From: Streptosporangiaceae bacterium
Lineage (GTDB): Bacteria; Actinomycetota; Actinomycetes; Streptosporangiales; Streptosporangiaceae
Reading direction: 5' to 3'
Assembly (NCBI GenBank): GCA_030039095.1
Contig: JASHQP010000622.1
Location: forward strand, 1-9,958
DNA: 9,958 bases
The notes under the pieces were generated by a model. That model saw nothing but the letters and a program-made list of their open reading frames with translations. It was not told the origin of the DNA and did not search any database. Below are positions 1 to 5,632 of this stretch, in pieces. The position numbers and the translations under genes are program-made. The stretch's first letter is position 1. Every line of letters starts with the position of its first letter.

Positions 1-157
1 AGACTCCGGATCCCTGCGCCGCTCCTGCGCGATCGGTGAGACAGCTGCCAGGGTCCGGGGCATTGCCCACACAGTACGTCCGCATGACCGTGCCGTCGAG
101 TAGCAAGCTGCGGAAACAGCGCTGCGTAGCAAAGCGCCTACGATAGGTTTCCGACAT
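1..157 (-). other. Left-edge flank; open frame running off the window, possibly a degraded transposase fragment
   Basis: Bases 1-137 hold no gene I can support. On the minus strand a frame opens at ATG 157 and stays open for about 52 codons to the window edge. It overlaps the stop of the LuxR gene by 20 bp. It reads MSETYRRRFATQRCF and then LLLDGTVMRTYCVGNAPD. The LLLDGT..RT string faintly recalls the region around the first catalytic Asp of IS5-type DDE transposases, but this is from memory and weak. There is no Shine-Dalgarno sequence, and third-position GC is lower than in the clear genes. It may be debris, chance, or the start of a real gene. Confidence 0.15.
126..141. promoter_or_regulatory. 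GTAG-N8-CTAC dyad upstream of the dehydrogenase remnant
   Basis: GTAG at 126-129 and CTAC at 138-141 form an inverted repeat with an 8-nt spacer; one more flanking pair (C125/G142) also matches. It lies about 25 bp before the ATG at 167 of the dehydrogenase remnant. The same arm sequence and spacing occur at 9901-9916 upstream of the histidine kinase. Arms of this kind are plausible sites for a dimeric NarL/LuxR-type regulator. An operator role is inference. Confidence 0.25.
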
Positions 158-1049
158 GGCATATCCATGCGGGTACCGATGGTGACGGCATTATCGAGCG
201 CCGTCGTCGGGCTCGGCAACATCGGGCTGCCAGCCGCGGTGTCCAGGCAAGGTGGTATACGACACCCGCGGCATGTGGAGTTAAGCCGGCGGCCGCCGTG
301 CGGTACACGGCGGCGGCGCGGCTGGTGACGCCCAGCTTCCGGTAGATGTGCTCGAGGTGCTTGGCGACCGTGCGCGGGCTCACGTCGCAGGTGCGGGCGA
401 TGGCCTGGTTGGTCCGGCCGCGGGCGGCAAGCTGCAGGATCTGCGCCTCACGGTCGGTCAGGCCGGCCACGCCCTCGGACTCGGCGGTCCCCAGGGCGAC
501 GCGGGCGCTGTGGCGATCGCGCGCCCTCCGCTGAGCGTTGCCGAGCGGTGCGCTGATCGCGTTCAGCAGGTCCCGGTCCTCCTCGGTAAAGTCCCTGCCC
601 GCCCGGTTGAGCGCAATGGCCGTGAGCCGGCCATCGGGGGCTTCGGCCAGATTGAACGCAATCTGGTACTCGACCGGAATATGCTTGAAGAACTCTGAAT
701 AGAGGCCAAGCCGGTGAAATCGCTGCTGGCTCACGAAATCGCTTATTTTGGCCGGCTCGCCCGAGCCGCTCGCCCGATAGTGCACGAGCAAGGGATGCTC
801 GTGCACGTGGGCCTCGAATGCCGTCAGGCTGGCCGCATTGATGCACCCGTGCGGATAATCGAGATAATACCCGGCCTCACCCGGTGCTCCTGGTATCTCG
901 TTGTATGTCACGATATCGCATCCGACCAGGTCAGCGACGCCTGGCAGCGCGATCTCGGGCAATGTACGGGGTTCGTCGAGATCCGCCAGGCCGTCGACGA
1001 GTTGCATGGCCTGGCGCAGCTTTTCGAGCGGAACATGCATGCGCGCCAT
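138..1049 (-). CDS. LuxR-family transcriptional regulator (N-terminal GAF-like sensor, C-terminal HTH)
   Basis: Predicted 303-residue cytosolic DNA-binding regulator. Residues ~197-253 are a GerE/LuxR helix-turn-helix, with the typical LTDREAQILQLAARGRTNQA opening followed by VSPRTVAKHLEHIYRKLGV. The first ~170 residues (for example CDIVTYNEIPG) look like the GAF-like sensor half of actinobacterial LuxR regulators; the ligand is unknown. The frame stays open upstream to a TTG at 1145, but the extra 32 residues look unconserved and overlap a possible promoter, so ATG 1049 is used. ATG 1040 is equally possible because a G-run (1050-1056) sits 9 nt before it. Family members usually stop just after the HTH. 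Here ~48 Arg/Ala/Pro-rich residues follow, encoded antisense to the dehydrogenase remnant, and Leu256 is a rare TTA codon that is the complement of the remnant's TAA stop. The tail is probably acquired. The gene lies downstream of the tyrosine kinase gene on the same strand and may regulate the polysaccharide genes, which is inference. Confidence 0.82.
   Translation of the reverse strand: MARMHVPLEKLRQAMQLVDGLADLDEPRTLPEIALPGVADLVGCDIVTYNEIPGAPGEAGYYLDYPHGCINAASLTAFEAHVHEHPLLVHYRASGSGEPAKISDFVSQQRFHRLGLYSEFFKHIPVEYQIAFNLAEAPDGRLTAIALNRAGRDFTEEDRDLLNAISAPLGNAQRRARDRHSARVALGTAESEGVAGLTDREAQILQLAARGRTNQAIARTCDVSPRTVAKHLEHIYRKLGVTSRAAAVYRTAAAGLTPHAAGVVYHLAWTPRLAARCCRARRRRSIMPSPSVPAWICHVGNLS
167..284 (+). 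pseudogene. Remnant of a nucleotide-sugar dehydrogenase (UDP-glucose/UDP-ManNAc dehydrogenase family), internally deleted
   Basis: From ATG 167 the plus strand reads MRVPMVTALSSAVVGLGNIG followed by LPAAV. The VVGLGxIGLP string (203-232) is the GxGxxGxP Rossmann signature that opens UDP-glucose/UDP-ManNAc/GDP-mannose dehydrogenases. In another frame, bases 246-284 read GKVVYDTRGMWS and then a TAA stop. This resembles the xxYDTRxxx end of the C-terminal domain of the same family. The ~400 codons normally between these ends are missing and the two pieces are out of frame, so this looks like a large internal deletion with a junction at about 235-255. An intact enzyme would oxidise a UDP-sugar to a uronic acid, which fits the neighbouring polysaccharide genes. 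The matches are short: the N-terminal motif is fairly convincing, the C-terminal one suggestive. The remnant lies antisense to the tail of the LuxR gene. Confidence 0.5.
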
Positions 1050-1082
1050 CCCCCCCGGCCTAGAAGAAGTCGCTCCGTGCGC

Positions 1083-1110
1083 AATATGCGTATAGACACT
1101 TCCCCAACAA
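1083..1110 (-). promoter_or_regulatory. Possible promoter of the LuxR gene
   Basis: On the minus strand TTGTTG (complement of 1105-1110) and CATATT (complement of 1083-1088) are separated by 16 bp, in a locally AT-richer stretch that also contains TATACG. This is a loose match to a sigma-70-type promoter 34 bp before ATG 1049. If real, it rules out the TTG start at 1145. Sequence similarity only. Confidence 0.25.
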
Positions 1111-1168
1111 GCCGGTTTAGTCAAGACAGGGGCTGGTCTGCTCAATGCAGGCCTTTAAAAGGGGGGCA

Positions 1169-1270
1169 CAGCGAGGGCCGTGGACGGACCGTGGCTCGCC
1201 AGCCGAGTGGCTAGCTTGCCAACGGCCACGATCTTGCTAAACGGCCACGATCTCGTCCACGGTCTCGCTG
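1169..1270. repeat. Long imperfect inverted repeat in the 1146-1283 spacer
   Basis: The spacer between the LuxR gene and the kinase gene contains CAGCGAG-GGC-CGTGGACG at 1169-1186 and its near complement CGTCCACG-GT-CTCGCTG at 1254-1270. The arms pair over 7 and 8 bp with a small asymmetric bulge and enclose 67 nt. No T-run follows on either strand, so a simple intrinsic terminator is not obvious. It may be a folded 3' untranslated region of the kinase mRNA or a remnant of a mobile sequence. Confidence 0.45.
1221..1253. repeat. 14-bp direct repeat, two copies
   Basis: AACGGCCACGATCT occurs at 1221-1234 and again at 1240-1253, exact over 14 bp with a 19-bp period. Both copies lie inside the loop of the larger inverted repeat, just past the stop of the kinase gene. 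The function is unknown. Nothing else was recognised in the 1146-1283 spacer. Confidence 0.6.
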
Positions 1271-1283
1271 TACTCATGGTCGG

Positions 1284-2891
1284 CTACCTCGCCCGCCGGG
1301 AACCGCCGCGGTGAGAGACCGGCTCCGAGCCGTTCAGCTGCGCCGGGACCGGAAGCAGCGCCTTGTCGGTCGTGTACGTTCCGCCGTAGCCGTAGCCGTA
1401 CCCATAGCCGTAACTTCCCTGCCGCGTGGTCTCGTTCAGGACCAGGCCGACCACGCGGGCGTTCACCTGGGCGAGCTTCTCCGCGGCGCGCTGCAGGTCG
1501 CCCCGGCTGGTCTGGCCGGCGGCCACGATCAGCAGCGTCGCGTCGGCGTCCTTGGCCAGCAGCACGGAGTCGGTGACCGGAAGCACCGGGGGGCTGTCGA
1601 TCAGCACCAGGTCGAAGAGCTCGCGCAGGGCCGCGAACGCCTCCTGGATTCGCCTGCCGTTCAGCAGTTCGGCCGGGTTGGGTGGCAGCTCACCGGCGCC
1701 CAGCAGCCACAGGTTGTCGTCTCCGGGCACGGCCTGGACCAGTTCCTCGACCGGCTGCTCACCCAGGATCGCCGTGGTCAGGCCCGCCTTCTCGTCGATG
1801 CCGAAGAACTGGCCGAGCCTGGGCTTGCGCAGGTCGCAGGAGACCAGCACCACCCGCTGACCGGCCTGGGCGAACATCGCGCCCAGGTTCGACAGCGTCG
1901 AGGTCTTGCCTTCGGCCGCGGCCGGGCTGGTGACCAGGATCGTGTGCAGGTCCCGCTCCTGCCGGGCGAACTGCAGCGAGGTGCGCAGCGAGCGGTAGGC
2001 CTCGGCGGCCGGCGACATCGGCCGGGCGAGCGAGACCACGAGCGGCTTGTCGCGCTTCTTCCACGAGCTGACCATCGGCACCGCGGCCAGCACCGTTGCC
2101 CCGCCGAACTCCTCGGCGGTCTCCTTGGTCGCCACGGCGTCGTCGAGGCTCTCGCGGATGAACGCCGCCGCCAGGCCGAGGATCAGCCCGGCCAGCAGTC
2201 CGAGCGTCCCGTCCTCGGTTGGCTTGGGCGAACTCGGCGCCGTCGGCGGCTCGGCGGGCGTGACCAGCACCAGGCCGCTCGTCTCCCCGGCGCTGTTGAC
2301 CTGCATCTGGGTGAGCTGCTCGTTGAGCACGGCCTCCTGGTTGATCAGGGCGGACTGCTCCGACGAGGTCCCGGATGTCCCGCGCAGCTGCTTGACCTGC
2401 TTGGCGATCGACTTGATCTGGCTCCGCAGCTGTGCCTCGGCCTGCGTCAGGTTGTTGACCGCCACGGTCTGCTGGTAGCTGACGAACGCGTTCGCATATG
2501 CGTTGGCGACGGTTGCGGCCTCGGCCGGGGTCCCGGCGACGGCGGTTATGGAGATCACGTTGGTCTGGGCGACCTCGGCCGCGGTCACCGAGGGCGCGTT
2601 ACCCAGCTTTTTCTGCACCGCCTTGACGACCGGGGCGCTGGTGACCAGCTGCAGCATCGTCTGCACATCGGTCGTGGTGACCGGCTGCTGGGTGGAGCCC
2701 AGCGCGCTGGCCTGACTGGAGGACTGCACCAGGACCTGGGCGGACGCCGAGTACTCCTTGGACTCGGTGAACGAGATCGCCAGGCTGACCGCCAGCCCGA
2801 GCAGGGCGAGCGCGATGACCCACCATTTACGCTTGCGCACGAGCTGTGCGTAGGAACGAAGAGTCGGATCGGAACCGAACTCGGTGGTCAT
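1284..2891 (-). CDS. Polysaccharide co-polymerase/BY-type tyrosine autokinase (Wzz-Wzc/CpsCD fusion)
   Basis: Predicted 535-residue membrane protein that controls chain length and export of a capsule or exopolysaccharide through cycles of tyrosine autophosphorylation. An N-terminal Wzz-type chain-length domain has membrane helices at ~22-41 and ~229-245, with a Pro-rich stretch (210-223) before the second. A cytoplasmic BY-kinase domain follows: Walker A SPAAAEGKTS (322-331, Lys329), Walker A' VLVSCDLRKP (348-357, Asp353) and Walker B LVLIDSPP (428-435, Asp432). The C-terminal tail carries six tyrosines (494, 496, 498, 500, 502, 506), the expected autophosphorylation cluster. Both halves are in one polypeptide, as in proteobacterial Wzc, rather than split as in Firmicute CpsC/CpsD. 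ATG 2891 is preceded by GGGAG (complement of 2897-2901) with 5-nt spacing. The partner phosphatase gene is divergent, 73 bp away. The family assignment is firm; the polymer is not known. Confidence 0.93.
   Translation of the reverse strand: MTTEFGSDPTLRSYAQLVRKRKWWVIALALLGLAVSLAISFTESKEYSASAQVLVQSSSQASALGSTQQPVTTTDVQTMLQLVTSAPVVKAVQKKLGNAPSVTAAEVAQTNVISITAVAGTPAEAATVANAYANAFVSYQQTVAVNNLTQAEAQLRSQIKSIAKQVKQLRGTSGTSSEQSALINQEAVLNEQLTQMQVNSAGETSGLVLVTPAEPPTAPSSPKPTEDGTLGLLAGLILGLAAAFIRESLDDAVATKETAEEFGGATVLAAVPMVSSWKKRDKPLVVSLARPMSPAAEAYRSLRTSLQFARQERDLHTILVTSPAAAEGKTSTLSNLGAMFAQAGQRVVLVSCDLRKPRLGQFFGIDEKAGLTTAILGEQPVEELVQAVPGDDNLWLLGAGELPPNPAELLNGRRIQEAFAALRELFDLVLIDSPPVLPVTDSVLLAKDADATLLIVAAGQTSRGDLQRAAEKLAQVNARVVGLVLNETTRQGSYGYGYGYGYGGTYTTDKALLPVPAQLNGSEPVSHRGGSRRAR
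1384..1413. repeat. Hexanucleotide tandem repeat encoding the Tyr-Gly tail
   Basis: Five imperfect copies of CCGTAG on the plus strand (CCGTAG, CCGTAG, CCGTAC, CCATAG, CCGTAA) encode alternating Tyr-Gly on the minus strand in the kinase tail. Because the unit is 6 bp, slippage would add or remove Tyr-Gly pairs without shifting the frame. The copies vary at third positions, so the tract is not freshly expanded. Confidence 0.75.
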
Positions 2892-2941
2892 ACATTCTCC
2901 CGTGGGCTGGCGGTGTGCCGTGAGTCACAACAACGGTGAGT

Positions 2942-2955
2942 GTAGTTATAGCTAC
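2942..2955. promoter_or_regulatory. Divergent control region of kinase and phosphatase genes: dyad over a -10-like element
   Basis: The 73-bp divergent gap (2892-2964) contains GTAGTTATAGCTAC, a near-palindrome with GTAG/CTAC arms and one internal mismatch pair. TATAGC (2947-2952) inside it could be the -10 of the phosphatase gene, and TATAAC on the other strand that of the kinase gene; no good -35 is seen for either. A dimeric regulator bound here could affect both genes. The arms match the dyads at 126-141 and 9901-9916, but the spacer is 6 nt here and 8 nt there. Confidence 0.3.
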
Positions 2956-2964
2956 GCTGAGTAG

Positions 2965-3537
2965 GTGCTGGTTTCCAGGTCACAAGTGCTCATCCTTTGC
3001 ACTGCGAATGTGTGCCGGTCACCGATGGCCGAAGGCCTGCTCACCGATCGCCTGGCGGCGCTGGGTTCGGCCGCGACCGTCCGTTCGGCCGGCATGCTCG
3101 GTGACGGCGACCCGCCACGTCCCGAGGCGATAACCGCAATGGCGGGCTACGGTCTCGACATCGCCGGGCACCGCAGCCGGCGGGTGACCGCCGAGGAACT
3201 GGAATCGGCCGACCTGACGCTGGCCATGGCCAGGGAGAATCTGCGGCACGCCGCGGTCACGGCGCCGGCCGTCTGGCCACGCGCGTTCACGCTCAGGGAA
3301 CTGGTGCGGCGCGGCGCGGCGATCGGGCCGCGGACGGCGGGGGAGGACCTGGCCGTCTGGCTGGCCCGCGTGCACGACGGGCGGGAACGCGCCGCGCTGC
3401 TCGGGGACAGCCCAGCCGACGACGTCGCCGACCCGACCGGGGGTCCGGCGGGCGGGTACGCGGAGACCGCCGCGGTGCTCAGCGGGCTGCTGGACCAGCT
3501 AGTCGGCCTGTGCTGGCAGAGCCGGGGAAGCGGCTGA
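2965..3537 (+). CDS. Low-molecular-weight protein tyrosine phosphatase (Wzb/PtpA-like)
   Basis: Predicted 190-residue cytosolic phosphatase, likely to dephosphorylate the tyrosine kinase encoded divergently next to it and so reset the polysaccharide assembly cycle. The P-loop is complete near the N-terminus: C12-TANVC-R18-S19, followed by PMAEG as in LMW-PTPs. The late general-acid Asp is likely D156 in VADPTGG, followed by the family's C-terminal helix (YAETAAVLSGLLDQL). The length is a little above the usual ~150-165 residues. A TAG sits directly before GTG 2965, so translation cannot begin earlier in this frame. GTG 2986 is a real alternative: it has AGG 6 nt upstream and would give MLILCTANVCRSP. 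The last 59 bp overlap the end of the convergent dehydratase gene. The function is confident; the kinase as substrate is inferred from pairing. Confidence 0.9.
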   Translation: MLVSRSQVLILCTANVCRSPMAEGLLTDRLAALGSAATVRSAGMLGDGDPPRPEAITAMAGYGLDIAGHRSRRVTAEELESADLTLAMARENLRHAAVTAPAVWPRAFTLRELVRRGAAIGPRTAGEDLAVWLARVHDGRERAALLGDSPADDVADPTGGPAGGYAETAAVLSGLLDQLVGLCWQSRGSG

Positions 3538-5446
3538 CGGGATCGAGGGTCAGGTGAGCGTCCGGGCCGATTCTCGCCGGCGGAACCCGGTGCCCGGCCT
3601 CGCTGGCGGCGTCTTCGCCCAGCGCCTTGCGCAGCCCGGCCATTGCGTCGGCGGGGTCTAAGCTCATCACCGCGGCGGCCGGCATCGGGGCCACGGGAAC
3701 CTGCCGGATCAGCGGATGGTAGGGGCGTTCGTCTCGTTCGCCCTTGCCGAGCAGGTCCTCGGCCAGCTTCTCGCCCGGCCGCAGTCCGGTGTAGACGATG
3801 TCGACCGGTCGCGGCACGGTCGCGACCAGCCTGCGGGCCATGTCGGCGATCCGGATCTGCTCGCCCATGTCGAGGACCAGCACCTCGCCGTCCCGGCCGA
3901 TGACCGCCGCCTGGAGCACGAGTTGCACCGCCTCGTCGGCGGTCATGAAGTAGCGGGTCACGTCCGGGTGCGTCACGGTGACCGGGCCGCCGGCCGCGAC
4001 CTGCGCGCTCAGCGCGGTCAGCACCGAGCCGCGGCTGCCGAGGACGTTGCCGAACCTCACGCTCAGGTAGGTCCCGTCGGCCCGGCCCGCCATGTCGGCG
4101 GTGAGCCGCTCGGCGGCACGCTTGGAGTAGCCGAGCATGCTGACCGGGTCAGCGGCCTTGTCCGTGGAGATGTTCACGAACGACTCGACCCCGCACGCCG
4201 CGGCGGCGTCGAGCACCGTGCAGGTGCCCCACACGTTCGTCTTCAGCGCCTCGGCCGGATAGCGCTCGAGCAGGGGCAGGTGCTTCAGCGCGGCGGCGTG
4301 GAACACCATCTGGGGCCGGTGCCGCTCGAAAACCTGGCGAATCCGGCGCTGGTCGCGGATGTCGGCGAGCACGGACCCGTCGGAATCGAGCAGCGCGCGG
4401 CCGTACAGGTCGAGTTGCACCGCGTGCAGCGCTGACTCGTCGCGGTCCAGCATTATCAGCTCGGACGGGCTGAAACGGTGCAGCTGACGGCAGAGCTCAG
4501 ACCCGATCGAGCCCCCGGCCCCGGTGACCAGGATCCGCTTGCCCGCGAAGTGGCCGGCGACCGACGCGACGTCGGTCTGTACCGGCCTGCGGCCGAGCAG
4601 GTCGCTGATCCGGGGATCCCGCACGCCCTCGATCCGCTCGACGCCGCTGAGCAACTCGGTGACCGACGGCACCACCTTGGGCACCAGGCCGCACCGCTCG
4701 GCCTGGGCGGTAAGGTCACGAATCGCCGTGCCGCTCGCCCGCGCGATCGCGATCACCAGCACCGTCGCCCCGGTCCTGGCCGCCGCGTCCGCCATCGCGG
4801 TACGGTCGCCGAGCACCGGCACGCCGAAGATGCGGAGCCTGCGCTTGTTCGGGTCGTCGTCGAGAATGGCCACCGGCCGGTACTCCGCGTCCGGGTGGGT
4901 CAGCAGGCTGTATATCAGCCGGGTGCCGGCGTCGCCCGCCCCGAACACGAGGACCCGGCAGGCGGCCGCGGCGGCGGCCGGGGTCCGGATCCGCTGCCGG
5001 ACCGCGAACAGAACGTAGCGGGCGCCGAGCATGGCGAGCACCGCGAACACGGCCGCGCCGGCCACCGTGGCCAGCGGCGCATGCTGACCCGGGACGAGGA
5101 ATACGGTCACCGCGGCGAGCGCGACGCACGTGCCGAACGCGGCGGTGACGACGCCGACGACCTCGGCCAGGCTGCCGCGCCGCTGCCTGCTCTGGTACAG
5201 GCCCGCCAGCAGGCCCGATGCCGGGGAAAGGATGCAGATGGTCACCGCAATGCGCAGCGAGAAGGACCGCGCAACGGCATAGGCAGGAAGATCGCGGGTG
5301 ACCCACGCGGCGACGAGCATCCCCCAGATCCACACGACGATGTCGTAACCAAGCTCCGTGGCCCTCCGGCTCAGCCGATGCCTAATTTGGGCCATATTCA
5401 GCTGTCGCGGCCGCAGACTGCTGCGGCCGGGCGCACCGTTACTCAC
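3479..5446 (-). CDS. Membrane-anchored nucleotide-sugar 4,6-dehydratase/epimerase (FlaA1/CapD/PglF type)
   Basis: Predicted 655-residue long-form polysaccharide biosynthesis protein, likely converting a UDP-HexNAc (typically UDP-GlcNAc) to a 4-keto-6-deoxy sugar for a capsule or glycan. Four hydrophobic helices (~34-50, 63-85, 95-118, 124-149) anchor it. A first Rossmann-like domain starts with VLVFGAGDAG (165-174). The catalytic extended-SDR domain starts with VTGAGGSIG (307-315). ISTDKAADP (426-434) keeps the Asp-Lys pair (D429, K430) used by PglF-type dehydratases. The usual SDR Tyr position in YxxxK is Leu438, four before K442, as expected for this family, which lacks that Tyr. RFGNVLGSRGSV (464-475) and GLRPGEKLAEDLL (554-566) are further family hallmarks. 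The GTG start at 5446 has GGGGA 4 nt upstream. The 3' end overlaps the phosphatase gene tail to tail, so transcripts may interfere. Dehydratase versus epimerase activity is not settled from sequence. Confidence 0.92.
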   Translation of the reverse strand: MSNGAPGRSSLRPRQLNMAQIRHRLSRRATELGYDIVVWIWGMLVAAWVTRDLPAYAVARSFSLRIAVTICILSPASGLLAGLYQSRQRRGSLAEVVGVVTAAFGTCVALAAVTVFLVPGQHAPLATVAGAAVFAVLAMLGARYVLFAVRQRIRTPAAAAAACRVLVFGAGDAGTRLIYSLLTHPDAEYRPVAILDDDPNKRRLRIFGVPVLGDRTAMADAAARTGATVLVIAIARASGTAIRDLTAQAERCGLVPKVVPSVTELLSGVERIEGVRDPRISDLLGRRPVQTDVASVAGHFAGKRILVTGAGGSIGSELCRQLHRFSPSELIMLDRDESALHAVQLDLYGRALLDSDGSVLADIRDQRRIRQVFERHRPQMVFHAAALKHLPLLERYPAEALKTNVWGTCTVLDAAAACGVESFVNISTDKAADPVSMLGYSKRAAERLTADMAGRADGTYLSVRFGNVLGSRGSVLTALSAQVAAGGPVTVTHPDVTRYFMTADEAVQLVLQAAVIGRDGEVLVLDMGEQIRIADMARRLVATVPRPVDIVYTGLRPGEKLAEDLLGKGERDERPYHPLIRQVPVAPMPAAAVMSLDPADAMAGLRKALGEDAASEAGHRVPPARIGPDAHLTLDPVSRFPGSASTGRLAGPAAR

Positions 5447-5632
5447 GAATTCCCCGTTCTGGTTGGTTCCTGAATAACTCGCGGTTGCGCGCGGCGCGCT
5501 CTCACTGGCATACCGCCGCCGCGTCCGCTACATTACTCTGCGTGCTAATGAAAGTGCGCTAAGTAACAGCAAGAAATGCCCGGCAGTACAAGCGGAGGCC
5601 ACATCCCAAAAGGCTCTGGGGGGAAGTAGAAA
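5447..5632. promoter_or_regulatory. Divergent intergenic region between the dehydratase and LCP genes
   Basis: This 186-bp gap must hold the promoters of both flanking genes. It is more AT-rich at 5530-5580 than its surroundings and has a loose direct repeat GTGCTAA (5542-5548) / GTGCGCTAA (5554-5562), plus a GCGCGC-rich dyad near 5485-5500. I see no clear -35/-10 pair. A G-run with GGAAG ends about 6 nt before ATG 5633 and serves as that gene's ribosome binding site. Confidence 0.35.

Noticed and set aside
282..284. TTA codon in the LuxR gene as evidence of bldA-type developmental control
   Set aside because: The codon lies in the probably acquired tail beyond the HTH and is the complement of the relic's stop codon, so selection for TTA control is not supported.
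436..442. Missing Tyr of the YxxxK motif in the dehydratase (residues 436-442 of the protein, Leu438)
   Set aside because: Loss of this Tyr is a normal trait of the FlaA1/PglF-type family, which uses the retained Asp-Lys pair; it is not a sign of inactivation. The positions given are protein residues, not bases.
1311..2939. Long open plus-strand frame (542 codons) opposite the tyrosine kinase gene
   Set aside because: It is an antisense shadow of a GC-biased gene: Arg/Gly/His/Gln-rich, low-complexity, without recognisable domains, while the minus strand encodes a clear BY-kinase.
4478..5473. Open plus-strand frame opposite the dehydratase gene
   Set aside because: Its composition (Arg, Gly, His, Asp repeats) is typical of a reverse frame of high-GC coding DNA. 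The minus strand has unmistakable FlaA1/CapD motifs.
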